Shown: positions 1-9,033, counted from the first letter of the stretch. The stretch: DNA of 64,000 nt from JBAZAX01 sp964568625 (GCA_964568625.1 CAZMQG010000005.1:26951-90950); one strand, 5' to 3'. Made by a program: numbers and translations. Notes: generated by a model from the sequence alone, not told the origin.

Positions 1-716
1 CCCAACTCATACATTACATTTTCAAAATCTTTGGAAGCAATCCATAAAATAGCCAGACCCTTTGTTTGCTTAACAAAAGTCGAAAAATTTCTTTCAATCG
101 CCCCAGGATTTAGCTGGATATTTTTAAACCTCTTTAATCTATCATTTGCATGTTTCTTACTTGATATTTTATCAAAACCAATTGCGTAAATCCGTTTAAA
201 CTTACTACTATGTGAAATTAATAAACCCGAATGACAACTACCAACCTCTGCAAAAATATCTATATCATATTTTTTTTGATGCTTCTTAATGACTTGTTGC
301 TTTATAAATTTAGGAACAATTCCAGTACCTCCATTCAAAAGCCATCTAACAGCATCAATCTGATTTTTATATGCATTAGAAATTAAATCTCTTTTATACA
401 GTGACTGTAAAAATGATTCTAATGTATGTAAATCACTGGGATTTAAATCAAGTATTAAATCACACAATTCATTTAAAGACTTAAAAAAAACTTTCTTAAC
501 ACATGGACATGCTTTTTTAAAATTAATCTCTCTAATAACAAATGCTAGTACATTAATTTTTTCATCGAATTTCGTCTTCTGTTCGGTCGACTTTATGATA
601 TCCATAAGCTTGATTATGTCTTCTCTTTTTTTAAGATCAAAATTGGCGGGATAAGTAAAATTCACAGAAAATAAACTCGTTAACAAAATACTGAGGGAAA
701 AATATTTAATCTTCAT
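1..716 (-). CDS. Secreted hypothetical protein, cut by window edge
   Basis: An open frame of 238 codons starts at the ATG at 716 and runs off the left edge, so the C-terminus is missing. Residues 1-24 look like a signal peptide (MKIKYFSLSILLTSLFSVNF). The middle is helical and charged. From about residue 155 a pattern of a hydrophobic strand, EVGSCHSG, a second strand ending in an acidic residue and a later 'LAILWIASKDFENV' segment loosely resembles the Rossmann core of FkbM-type SAM methyltransferases, but the key glycines are poorly kept. No function is claimed. No clear Shine-Dalgarno sequence is visible. It could be a degenerate methyltransferase or an unrelated exported protein. Confidence 0.6.
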   Translation of the reverse strand, partial: MKIKYFSLSILLTSLFSVNFTYPANFDLKKREDIIKLMDIIKSTEQKTKFDEKINVLAFVIREINFKKACPCVKKVFFKSLNELCDLILDLNPSDLHTLESFLQSLYKRDLISNAYKNQIDAVRWLLNGGTGIVPKFIKQQVIKKHQKKYDIDIFAEVGSCHSGLLISHSSKFKRIYAIGFDKISSKKHANDRLKRFKNIQLNPGAIERNFSTFVKQTKGLAILWIASKDFENVMYEL

Positions 717-783
717 AAATATTCCATTTAATAAATTTTTATTAAATTGACCAACTAGATATAAGTATTATTAATCAGGTCAA

Positions 784-1668
784 TTAAAGGCAATCTAAAG
801 TATTTTGAGGATGTTTTATTTTGGATTCAAACGGTTTTTGTTTATTGGGACGAATAAAAATTTGTCGATTCAAATTATGAAGCCTACAGTAAGCATCAAT
901 TTCATTTTTTGTACGCACCCAATAATCATTTGGTTTTAGATAAATTTCTCGATATTTGGATAAGAAATCTGGATGCCTTGACGCAATCCAACTTCCTACT
1001 GAATTCCAAATCTCTCCCCTAAGATTTAGTTTATCAAATAAATAATAATCAGTATGCTGCGCTGTACATTCAATAATTTGCTTCCAATCAGTAACAAATG
1101 GCATAATTGGAGCTATAAAAATATATGTTTTAATACCTGCCTGCTTCAATATTTTTAAAGCTTCAATACGTAATTGTGGGGCCGAAGCTTGCGGTTCAAG
1201 TTCGCGAGCCAAAGATTCATTAAGCGTAGTAATGGTGAAACCAACATCACAATTTTTAAACTGTTTAAGTAATTCAATATCTCTAGCGACAAGGGCTGAC
1301 TTGGTCAATATAGATAAATCTGGCTGCAAAGGAACAAGTTTCCCAAGAATTTTTTCGGTTAATTTATATTTACCTTCGAGCGACAAGTATGGATCTGTTA
1401 CTGATGAAATAAAAATTGATTTATTAACATATTTCTTAGAACTTACCGGAATTAGATCAGGAGCATTTATTTTAACATCTACAAATGAACCCCAATATTC
1501 ATTATAATGTCCGGTAAATTTCTTCATAAACCTGGCATAACAGTAAACACAAGAATGCGTACAACCAACGTATGGATTAATAACATAATCAATACCCGGA
1601 ATATTCGATTTAGTGATTATTGATTTAACGTTAATTTCTTTAATTATTAAATTCAACTGCACAACCAA
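784..1668 (-). CDS. SplB-related radical SAM protein (COG1533)
   Basis: A protein of about 294 aa with the radical-SAM 4Fe-4S signature C36-x3-C40-x2-C43 in the context GCTHSCVYCYA, which is typical of the spore-photoproduct-lyase-related Rv2578c/SplB group. The family uses SAM cleavage on an iron-sulfur cluster. The substrate of these stand-alone members is not established, although DNA repair or nucleic-acid modification is often assumed. There is no ATG near the N-terminus; the start is probably TTG at 1668 or the in-frame TTG at 1656, and neither has a good Shine-Dalgarno sequence. It lies between the SRP RNA gene and the edge protein. The family call is firm; the substrate is unknown. 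Confidence 0.85.
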   Translation of the reverse strand: MVVQLNLIIKEINVKSIITKSNIPGIDYVINPYVGCTHSCVYCYARFMKKFTGHYNEYWGSFVDVKINAPDLIPVSSKKYVNKSIFISSVTDPYLSLEGKYKLTEKILGKLVPLQPDLSILTKSALVARDIELLKQFKNCDVGFTITTLNESLARELEPQASAPQLRIEALKILKQAGIKTYIFIAPIMPFVTDWKQIIECTAQHTDYYLFDKLNLRGEIWNSVGSWIASRHPDFLSKYREIYLKPNDYWVRTKNEIDAYCRLHNLNRQIFIRPNKQKPFESKIKHPQNTLDCL

Positions 1669-1731
1669 AAAATTTAACTTGTATTATAGATATCAAATAA
1701 AAATACACATGTAATATTTTTAAAACAAAAA

Positions 1732-1814
1732 GAGGGAAGGTACAGAGATAAATTGCTCCTGCTGCTTCCTTCCGGACCTGACAGATTAAACAATCTACCA
1801 ACTTACTTTCCCTC
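1732..1814 (-). ncRNA. ffs: Small (4.5S-type) signal recognition particle RNA
   Basis: On the minus strand the core GTCAGGTCCGGAAGGAAGC, with its GGAA tetraloop and the downstream AGCAG, matches the Ffh-binding domain IV of bacterial SRP RNA almost exactly. The ends GAGGGAA and TTCCCTC pair to close the hairpin, giving about 83 nt, and a T-rich stretch follows as the likely terminator. This is the short form without an Alu domain, which targets nascent membrane and secreted proteins to FtsY and SecYEG together with Ffh. The ends are inferred from the closing helix. Confidence 0.9.
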
Positions 1815-1872
1815 AATCTTCTATTTAATTTTAGCACCTGGCTTACCATCCATAGCCACGTAGGGCATAGGA

Positions 1873-1964
1873 TGGTGGAGAGAGAGGGATTCGAACCCTC
1901 GATACCCCTTTCGAGATATACAAGATTTCCAATCTTGCGCTTTCAACCACTCAGCCATCTCTCC
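1873..1964 (-). tRNA. tRNA-Ser (anticodon GGA)
   Basis: A 92-nt cloverleaf on the minus strand has a 7-bp acceptor stem (GGAGAGA/TCTCTCC), the anticodon loop TTGGAAA reading GGA, a long variable arm as expected for a class II serine tRNA, and the T-loop GGTTCGAATCC. The 3' CCA is encoded. It lies directly downstream of rpsB and upstream of the SRP RNA, so the three may share a transcript. Confidence 0.95.
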
Positions 1965-1985
1965 GGCTAAAATTAATTAACTTTT

Positions 1986-2915
1986 TTATTCTTTTTCAGT
2001 TTTAGCGGCTTCAGCTTTCACTGGTTCAGCTTTGTGTGCTTTTGCCGTTTCTTCTTTTGAGCTAGAAGCATGTCTTGTAGATGCTGGTTTTGCATGAGCT
2101 GATGGCCTCTTATCAAATTGTCTTCTAGGGGCTTGTCTTTCTCCAGCTCTATCTTCGCGAGATCTTGGATGAGCATCTTTAGAGACAGACTCATCTTTTG
2201 CTCTTACAGGCTTTGCAACTTCAACTGGCTTAGTTTCTGCGTAAATTTTCTGTCCTTCTTTAATCTTAGAAGCAATATAATCAACTAAGAACTGAATGGA
2301 CTTTGGAGAATCATCGTTTGCAGGAATAACGTGAGTAACGCCAACTGGATCTGTATTTGTATCAACAATAGCAATTACAGGAATTCCAAGCGCATGTGCC
2401 TCTTTTACGGCTGCTCTTTCTTTTTTTGCATCCACAACAATCAATGCTGCAGGTGGAAATGCAAAATCAATAATTCCGCCAACATTTTTTTCAAGTCGTG
2501 CAATTTCTTTTTGGAACATTACAATTTCTTTTTTCTTATAATATCCAGCAGATTTTTCTGCTACGTCTCGAAGATGTAGAAGTCTTGTAATAGCTTTTTT
2601 AACTTGTTCAAAGTTTGAAAGAGTTCCGCCAACCCATCTATTTATAACATATGGAGTTTTGGTCTCTTTTGCAGCAGCTGCAATGATAGGTTGTGCTGCT
2701 TTTTTTGTTCCTACGAACAAAAACATTCCACCTTGACTTGAAACTTCTTTTATAAGTTCGCCAATTTTTTCCAATAAAAGAGCTGTTTTAGAAACATCAA
2801 TTAAATGGATTCTATTTTTTGAGCCCCAAATATATGGACGCATTTTAGGACACCAACGAGATGTTTTATGTCCAAAATGGACGCCCGCCTTAAGCATTTC
2901 ACGTAAATCCAACAT
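1986..2915 (-). CDS. rpsB: 30S ribosomal protein S2 with a long charged tail
   Basis: Residues 1 to about 225 are a complete S2: the N-terminus GVHFGHKTSRWCPKMRPYI, the GTKKAAQ segment and PVIAIVDTNTDP are all family hallmarks. S2 sits between the head and body of the 30S subunit. The protein is 309 aa; beyond about residue 225 there is an extension of about 80 aa, rich in Lys, Ala, Glu, Arg and Ser, which is low-complexity and not part of the usual fold. The usual partner tsf (EF-Ts) does not follow; tRNA-Ser and the SRP RNA lie downstream instead. A TTGACA promoter lies about 160-190 bp upstream. Confidence 0.97.
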   Translation of the reverse strand: MLDLREMLKAGVHFGHKTSRWCPKMRPYIWGSKNRIHLIDVSKTALLLEKIGELIKEVSSQGGMFLFVGTKKAAQPIIAAAAKETKTPYVINRWVGGTLSNFEQVKKAITRLLHLRDVAEKSAGYYKKKEIVMFQKEIARLEKNVGGIIDFAFPPAALIVVDAKKERAAVKEAHALGIPVIAIVDTNTDPVGVTHVIPANDDSPKSIQFLVDYIASKIKEGQKIYAETKPVEVAKPVRAKDESVSKDAHPRSREDRAGERQAPRRQFDKRPSAHAKPASTRHASSSKEETAKAHKAEPVKAEAAKTEKE

Positions 2916-3073
2916 TTTAATCCTTTTGGGTTATTCCAATTACTTCTTAGGTTACATACCTAAAGACTAACTCAAGGTACAATTTACCACCCAGAAAAAA
3001 GAAGTAAGAAACGATATTATGATTACTTGTTTAAAGTTTAGCGGAAATAGTTAAAAAATCAATTTTTTAGACA

Positions 3074-3103
3074 ACTATCTGGAAGAGTTACTTATTATGT
3101 CAA
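3074..3103 (-). promoter_or_regulatory. Predicted sigma-70 promoter of rpsB
   Basis: On the minus strand a perfect -35 TTGACA (3098-3103) is followed, after 18 nt, by GATAGT (3074-3079), a weak -10. It lies about 160 nt before the rpsB ATG, leaving a long leader. This is a pattern match only. Confidence 0.4.
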
Positions 3104-3156
3104 TTATACATAAAATACGTGAACTGAGAACCAAAAGCACCGACCTAAAATCTATC

Positions 3157-4659
3157 TTATCTGAATATACGAGGCTTCTTAAAAAAATGTTTTTCTATAA
3201 AGAAAATATTTGTTGGAACAAAAATATCTTCATCTACCAAGTTTTGTAATCCAAACTGGAGGCTATAATCGGAAAAATAAGCCGGTTCAAAATGTTGCAC
3301 TGGCTTTAATTCTTCTACTTTATTCCACTCTCGACTAACAAAAAAACGCCAGCCCACTGTTAATAGATTAAATACTGTTCTAAAACAAAAAGCGAAATAA
3401 ACGCCAATAAGCCCCATTCCACAGGCAACGGAAAAGATATAGGCAAGAGGTAATAAAATAACATATTCAGAAAAAACACCTTGCATCATAACAAATTTAG
3501 AATCATCTGCTCCCAGTAACCCGCCACTTAAAACCACATAAAGGGCATCTACAAGTAGATTAAGAGCAAGAAGCTTTATAGCCACAGAACTGGCATTTGC
3601 AACTTCAATATTAAGAGGACTAAAAAACCCTCCTAAAAATGAAGAAAATGCAATAATAGTTGCAACTGAAACTAAAGCTACAACCGATACTATTTTACAA
3701 ATCTTTATTATGGCAGGGTTTATTCCCAAATAATCCCTACCCCCAAAAATCTTGCCAATAATAATCCAACAGGCAACATAAAAGCTGTAAATAGGCAACT
3801 GTAATGAAGAATAAACTTGATAATAAACAATCTGGTGTACAGCTAATGCGTTAACCCCAAATCGTTCAATAATTAAAGCCAAAAAATACATTGCTAAATC
3901 ACAAAAACCAAACTGAAATCCAACATTTCGAGAAATTTTAAGATACTCCTTTAAAACCTCCCAATTTTGCCAAAATGAGCTTTTAAATAAATTAAAATTA
4001 ATTTTGCCTGCAACAAATTTTTTATTGAAAATAACCAAAATACTTAATGCACATCCAAGAAAATATGCAAATATGGAAGCAATTGCAGCACCCTGAATTC
4101 CAAGGTGAGGAAAACCAAACAGTCCGAAAATTAACACTGCATCTATAAAAACATTTGATACGTGCATTAATATACGAATAAAAAAGGGGCTAAGCGTATC
4201 ACCCATCCCATTGATAAATCCAGTCAAAGAAAAAAAGGTCAAGGCAAAGGGAACTGTTTTTAAAACTGTATTTAAATAGGCAAAACCAATTTGGTTAACC
4301 TCAGGACTGCCAACCATATAAAAAGCCAAAAAGCTTATTTGTCGACTAAAAGCAACAACAAGCAACCCGACAACAAACGGAACTATCATACTAACCATGA
4401 AAGCTTTATTTATTTTATCTTGATCCTGCGCACCAAAAAATTTTGCTACCAATGTTCTTGATCCAGCCTCACATTCTCCCAAAAAATTATTAATCAGAGT
4501 TGTAACTATGCATGCAATTGAAACTGCTGCAACGTGAACAACTCCAATTTTACCTATAAAAAACATTTCCGTTATGGATGACACTACTATGAGCATTTGA
4601 ACAAAAAATTCAGGCCAAGCAAGTTTTAAAACATCCTTGACCGTAATTTGTGCAGACAT
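3157..4659 (-). CDS. MATE family efflux transporter
   Basis: About 500 aa with twelve predicted membrane segments and the two-fold repeat of MatE domains. The N-terminal half includes the typical early segment WPEFFVQMLIVVSSITEMFFIG and a conserved Gly-rich loop (GFINGMGDTLSPFFIRI) at about residues 150-170. MATE proteins export cationic drugs or metabolites using a Na+ or H+ gradient. The start used is the ATG at 4659; a GTG three codons upstream is also possible. The substrate cannot be told from the sequence. It is flanked by intergenic spaces of about 200 bp and appears to be a single-gene unit. Confidence 0.9.
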   Translation of the reverse strand: MSAQITVKDVLKLAWPEFFVQMLIVVSSITEMFFIGKIGVVHVAAVSIACIVTTLINNFLGECEAGSRTLVAKFFGAQDQDKINKAFMVSMIVPFVVGLLVVAFSRQISFLAFYMVGSPEVNQIGFAYLNTVLKTVPFALTFFSLTGFINGMGDTLSPFFIRILMHVSNVFIDAVLIFGLFGFPHLGIQGAAIASIFAYFLGCALSILVIFNKKFVAGKINFNLFKSSFWQNWEVLKEYLKISRNVGFQFGFCDLAMYFLALIIERFGVNALAVHQIVYYQVYSSLQLPIYSFYVACWIIIGKIFGGRDYLGINPAIIKICKIVSVVALVSVATIIAFSSFLGGFFSPLNIEVANASSVAIKLLALNLLVDALYVVLSGGLLGADDSKFVMMQGVFSEYVILLPLAYIFSVACGMGLIGVYFAFCFRTVFNLLTVGWRFFVSREWNKVEELKPVQHFEPAYFSDYSLQFGLQNLVDEDIFVPTNIFFIEKHFFKKPRIFR

Positions 4660-4855
4660 GAGTCTCACTCTTTATTTAAAATTAAATAAACGTCGACTTT
4701 TTTAGTTTCTTAAGAAATCAATGACCAGGTAACTAAACTAAAACTCTTTACTCGTCTTTGCAAGATATTTAATTAAAAAAATGGAATCATGTCATAAATT
4801 ATGGCTTACTATACATTAAAATTTGATGTTTCTATAAAAAACAGCCTGACTGTAA

Positions 4856-5968
4856 TTATTTCATAAATGCAACAAGCGCTTCAAATGCTATCAGAATAAT
4901 TACTACAATGGTTAGCATTTCCTCATGTATAGTATCAAGTCGATCTTGATAAATAGTATTCAAATCCTGCACTATTCTCAATTTTCGATTAATTGAATCT
5001 CGCCAATCTCTTAAATAAAGTTTTTCAACCAACAAAGAATAAAAATTTAAATAATAGGCATCTCCAGTCATTTTTACGCTGTTTTCAAGTTGTTCAGTAA
5101 TTACGGATATATCTACTTTTAAATTAGCAAGTCGTGAAATTGGAGAATCAAAATAGGCACCCATTAACGGCAGATATGCTAAAAAAGGTACCTTGTGGGA
5201 TTGTTGACCATAGAAATAAGTCAATCGATCATCAATCAGATGGTCATAATACTGCAATTCAAGCATTTGAACATTTGATGATTCAAAAAATTCAAGTGGT
5301 TCAAAATACTCGTAATCATAAACAAATGCAGCCTTCGAATCGATTATGATCAAATCCTGTCCATAATATCCGGTTGAAGATGAAAGAATCTGATCAATTT
5401 GATAATCAGATAATGGTTTTACCTCCAAGCGAAGAAGAGAGGCTATTTTTGCACCATATAAATCTTTAAAATCTTCAGGCATTACCTTTTCTTGCAAAGG
5501 ATTTACCTGAACTGCAAAATAATCACTTTTTAAATTATAAAATCTAGGTTTTTTCAATCGTGAACTAATTTTATTAAAAACATTTCTTGCATCAACTTCA
5601 CTGGTGGCATCAAATTGACGTTTTACTTCGATCAATTTTAATTTTAAATCATCAAATTTTTCATTAAATGGAATTTGATAACATAATGAAAGAGCTCCAA
5701 AATGGTACAGTTTACTAAGAACACATCCTGTCCCTGTTATATTGCCCTTTTTCTCGTCAATGGTTGCACAACTTTCCATCATTTTAAATGAGTATGGAAC
5801 TCGGTAATTTTTAAAATACGCAGAAAGTGGAACTTCCAATGGCTCCAATATGCCTTTTTGCTTTATCGTGGTTAAATCAATTTCATCACCAAAATCAAAC
5901 GCATAAAACAGCAAAATATTCCCTGAAAAACAATTATTTATGTCTAATCCAATATCGTTTGAATGCAT
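4856..5968 (-). CDS. DUF155/RMND1-family membrane-anchored protein
   Basis: 370 aa. The C-terminus has the layout of the DUF155 family (RMND1/Sif2/Sif3 of eukaryotes and homologues in rickettsiae and other bacteria): helical segments such as LYLRDWRDSINRKLRIVQDLNTIYQDRLD followed by one C-terminal membrane helix (residues about 348-367, IVVIILIAFEALVAF). The family is linked to mitochondrial translation or membrane organisation in eukaryotes; its bacterial role is unknown. The start ATG has a strong AAGGAGT ribosome site that overlaps the end of the PBP2 gene 2 nt upstream, so the two are translated from one mRNA. The family assignment comes from pattern recognition and is not certain. Confidence 0.7.
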   Translation of the reverse strand: MHSNDIGLDINNCFSGNILLFYAFDFGDEIDLTTIKQKGILEPLEVPLSAYFKNYRVPYSFKMMESCATIDEKKGNITGTGCVLSKLYHFGALSLCYQIPFNEKFDDLKLKLIEVKRQFDATSEVDARNVFNKISSRLKKPRFYNLKSDYFAVQVNPLQEKVMPEDFKDLYGAKIASLLRLEVKPLSDYQIDQILSSSTGYYGQDLIIIDSKAAFVYDYEYFEPLEFFESSNVQMLELQYYDHLIDDRLTYFYGQQSHKVPFLAYLPLMGAYFDSPISRLANLKVDISVITEQLENSVKMTGDAYYLNFYSLLVEKLYLRDWRDSINRKLRIVQDLNTIYQDRLDTIHEEMLTIVVIILIAFEALVAFMK

Positions 5969-5969
5969 T

Positions 5970-7733
5970 TTAAGACTCCTTCAACTTTTTATATGCCTTC
6001 AAAAATTTACTTGCCATCATGATTGCCGGCCCTGATGATCCCACATTTTCAATTAAAATTGCCATTGCAAGAGGTTTCTCTTGCTGATATCTAAAAAACC
6101 CTGCAACCCAAGCATGCTCCAGTTGAATTTTATTTTTCTTCTCCGAACTCAACGCACATGTTTGAGCCGTTCCTGTTTTTGCATGAACTTCAATTCCATT
6201 GATGAAGCTTAATAATCTTACAGTTCCCTCTTGTACGGCCGCATGCATTCCATCTCTCAAAACCTTTAAAGTTTTTGGAGAAACATCAATTTTTTCACAT
6301 TCAATAGCCTCGCTTTCCAAAATTCGGGGCCTTACAAGATGCCCGGAACAAACGGCTGCAACCATTCGCGCAACCTGGAGCGGCGTAACCAACAAATCAC
6401 CCTGTCCAATACTAACGTTAAGAGTCTCGCCCTTCCACCATTTTTCACGTTTAACTGCCTTTTTCCACGCTTTATCGGGCACAAGACCTGCTCTTTCAGG
6501 CAACAAAAAATTCGTTTTTTGTCCCAACCCAAAACGACGCGCATACATAGCCAACTTATCAATAACAATTTTTCTAGCCACCTCAAAACAGTATACGTTG
6601 CATGATGCTGCCAAAGCCATTCGTGGGTTGAGTAATCCATGGCCTGAATGCTTCATACAGCAAATTTTTCTACCACAAAATTCAAGGTGCCCTTTGCAGA
6701 AAAATTCAGTTTGGGGTGAAATAACCCCTTCCTCTAACCCAGCTGTAACCGTAATAAGTTTGAACGTAGATGCAGGGGGACACAATGCACAAGTTGCCCG
6801 ATTAAGCAAAGGATTATTCTCGGATAACTTTTCCCACTCTTCTTCAGAAATTGGGCTTAAAAATAAATTAGGATCAAAACCCGGGCATGACGCCAACACT
6901 CTCACTGCACCATCTTCAGGGTCAATTAAAATAAAGGCACCAGTCTGCCCCTCCTCAAACAAAGACTCCGCTATTTGCTGCAATTCAAGATCGATTGTTA
7001 ATTTTATATCTTCACCGGCCTTTGCTTCTCTGAAATCCTTCAACGCCAATTTTTTGCCCGTAGAGTTTGTTACGCTTAAAACATAACCAGGCTGCCCCTG
7101 TAATTCAGATTCAAGCGACTGCTCAATCCCCGCCTTGCCTATTTTTTCAATCCTATTTAAAAAACCTAAAACGTGGCTTGCTAAAGCTCCATGCAGATAA
7201 ACTCTTTCAAAACGATTCGAAACCACCAAACTTGGGTGGTTTCCACAAAATTCACTAATTTTACAGAGCTGATCAAAACTAATATTCTGGCAAAGCATTT
7301 TCCTTCTGGAATACCTTTCTGAAATAACAATATCCTGCAGATTTTGATCATGTAGAAAATCAGCCCCCAAAATTTGACCAATTTTGCCAAGCAGGTCCAT
7401 TTTTTCTTCATTAAGAACCTTTTCCCCTAACCCCTGCCAATAAAGGTCAAAAACAGGTTTATTTGCAGCAAGCAAGGTCCCCTTGTTATCAAGTAGATTC
7501 CCCCGGGGAGGATTAATAACCTCAATTTTAAGGAAATTTCTCTCTCCCATCCCCATAAAAACGTTTTTTTGCTTAATTTGTAGGTAAAAAAGCCTCAAAA
7601 CTATTAAAAATGCAAAAAAAACGAAGGCAAAAAGTATTTTAAATGCCCTAAAACTTCTGGTTGTGCTTATTCTTATGCGACTAATACTAAGCCCCTTCAA
7701 TTTATTGATTGGATCAATCAATAGTATTAACAA
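5970..7733 (-). CDS. mrdA: Penicillin-binding protein 2 (cell-elongation transpeptidase)
   Basis: About 587 aa. One N-terminal membrane anchor (residues about 32-50) is followed by the PBP dimerisation domain (PPRGNLLDNKGTLLA) and a transpeptidase domain. The catalytic motifs are visible: SxxK as STFK in CPPASTFKLIT, SxN as SCN, and KTG in AKTGTAQ. PBP2 cross-links peptidoglycan during elongation. There is no ATG near the N-terminus. The frame opens with TTG at 7733 without a good Shine-Dalgarno sequence, while an AAGGGG lies 6 nt before an in-frame ATT codon, so the true start is open. Upstream lies the intergenic poly-C tract. It is followed immediately by the DUF155 gene. Confidence 0.93.
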   Translation of the reverse strand: MLILLIDPINKLKGLSISRIRISTTRSFRAFKILFAFVFFAFLIVLRLFYLQIKQKNVFMGMGERNFLKIEVINPPRGNLLDNKGTLLAANKPVFDLYWQGLGEKVLNEEKMDLLGKIGQILGADFLHDQNLQDIVISERYSRRKMLCQNISFDQLCKISEFCGNHPSLVVSNRFERVYLHGALASHVLGFLNRIEKIGKAGIEQSLESELQGQPGYVLSVTNSTGKKLALKDFREAKAGEDIKLTIDLELQQIAESLFEEGQTGAFILIDPEDGAVRVLASCPGFDPNLFLSPISEEEWEKLSENNPLLNRATCALCPPASTFKLITVTAGLEEGVISPQTEFFCKGHLEFCGRKICCMKHSGHGLLNPRMALAASCNVYCFEVARKIVIDKLAMYARRFGLGQKTNFLLPERAGLVPDKAWKKAVKREKWWKGETLNVSIGQGDLLVTPLQVARMVAAVCSGHLVRPRILESEAIECEKIDVSPKTLKVLRDGMHAAVQEGTVRLLSFINGIEVHAKTGTAQTCALSSEKKNKIQLEHAWVAGFFRYQQEKPLAMAILIENVGSSGPAIMMASKFLKAYKKLKES

Positions 7734-7820
7734 AAGTATTAATAAAAAGCTTTATTTTACTATATCGTACCATGTTACATGGAGTAATTTACCACAGTCA
7801 AGGAACAAGGTAAATCTATT

Positions 7821-7836
7821 CCCCCTCCCCCCCCCC
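7821..7836. repeat. Homopolymeric C tract between divergent genes
   Basis: A run of CCCCCT followed by ten C residues lies in an otherwise AT-rich intergenic region, between the minus-strand PBP2 gene and the plus-strand secreted protein at 7959. Runs of this length are prone to slippage. Confidence 0.8.
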
Positions 7837-7958
7837 ATTTGCAAATAAGAAATTTATAAATTAATCTTGTTAGTAACTTAGTAAGTATAAAAAGCTTAAG
7901 TAAGTAGGTAAATTATAGATGTGAGGTTATATTTCAATATTTTTTTGGAGGTTATATC

Positions 7959-8999
7959 ATGAATAGATTCAATAAGATTATGCTTCTTGGATTTCTTTCT
8001 GTTGTTACTGGCGCTGCAAGCGTCAAGGGTGCAATGCCAAAATTTGAGGCTGTAAAAATAGGTGGTGCAGAGTCTAAATTTATGGCTATGCCAAACCCAG
8101 ACGCAACATCTCGTGATGCTGCTTTTGCAAGAGCAACAACTGCAGGAGCAACAAAGTTTATTTCTTTAGATGCAAGCAATAAATCAGGGTCCCATGAATA
8201 TATCAACATGGACAGCACAACTGAAGAAACAGTTTCAGAATTGTTAAATAAATTCAACGATACTGACATTATTTGTGTTTATCCAAAATTCGAAGCATCA
8301 ATTGCAAATTTTGATCAAATTAACGCAGAAGAGAAAGCAAAAATTGCTACACTTTATGCTTGTTGGATGATCAAAAACGATGACTTGTATCCTACAGATG
8401 GAAAAGTTCAATTGAACGGTCAAGAAATTCAATTGACTGAAGCACAAAATGCTTTGGTAAAATCTTACTTTGTTAAGGCAAATGCATCACTTTTGAATAT
8501 GGAACCAAAGAAGCCTGAAACTAAAGTACAAGCTGGTTCTTCAAGTAAGGCAAGAAAAATGGCTTTAGCCACAGCTGGTGGTTTAGCTGCAGCCTACCTA
8601 TCATACTTGGCAATCGGAAACATTGTTTACAACCATGCTGGCTGCACAGATGAATCATCCAGTTTGACATGTGCTGCAACAAGTCACGCAAACAATATGG
8701 CAGAAAACGACGTATTATATGTTCATACATGTAGATTTTTAACTGCTGCTGCAGCTGCAACAGGCTACTCTGTATCAGTGCTTTGGAATTTATTAAAACC
8801 AATGCTACCTGCTTTGCCAGTAAAACAAGCGGCTCAACAATTAGCACAACAAATTGTTTATCAACCAAACTGCTCTCAATTTGATAGACCTGCAGTTTTA
8901 CCAACATGCCCTTTAATGGAGCCTTGTTTGTTAAGCGAACAACCAGTAGCTGGTAATGCTGGATTTCTCGATGGGCTTTTGTGGCTCTTCCGTAGATAA
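7959..8999 (+). CDS. Exported hypothetical protein with two membrane segments
   Basis: 346 aa, not recognised. Residues 1-24 form a signal peptide (NKIMLLGFLSVVTGAASVKGA). Residues 25-190 are a soluble, acidic region. Hydrophobic Ala-rich segments occur at about 201-223 and 259-279. The C-terminal 50 residues contain several cysteines (C312, C327, C333, C337) and end in LLWLFRR. The ribosome site GGAGG is 7 nt from the ATG, and a strong terminator follows within 40 bp, so it is a monocistronic and probably well-expressed gene. It shares the GGAGGTTAT leader with exported genes at 49 and 51 kb. Its function is unknown; it may be an envelope or host-facing protein. Confidence 0.8.
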   Translation: MNRFNKIMLLGFLSVVTGAASVKGAMPKFEAVKIGGAESKFMAMPNPDATSRDAAFARATTAGATKFISLDASNKSGSHEYINMDSTTEETVSELLNKFNDTDIICVYPKFEASIANFDQINAEEKAKIATLYACWMIKNDDLYPTDGKVQLNGQEIQLTEAQNALVKSYFVKANASLLNMEPKKPETKVQAGSSSKARKMALATAGGLAAAYLSYLAIGNIVYNHAGCTDESSSLTCAATSHANNMAENDVLYVHTCRFLTAAAAATGYSVSVLWNLLKPMLPALPVKQAAQQLAQQIVYQPNCSQFDRPAVLPTCPLMEPCLLSEQPVAGNAGFLDGLLWLFRR

Positions 9000-9033
9000 T
9001 AAATAATTAGATTTAATTATAATATCTTAAAAA

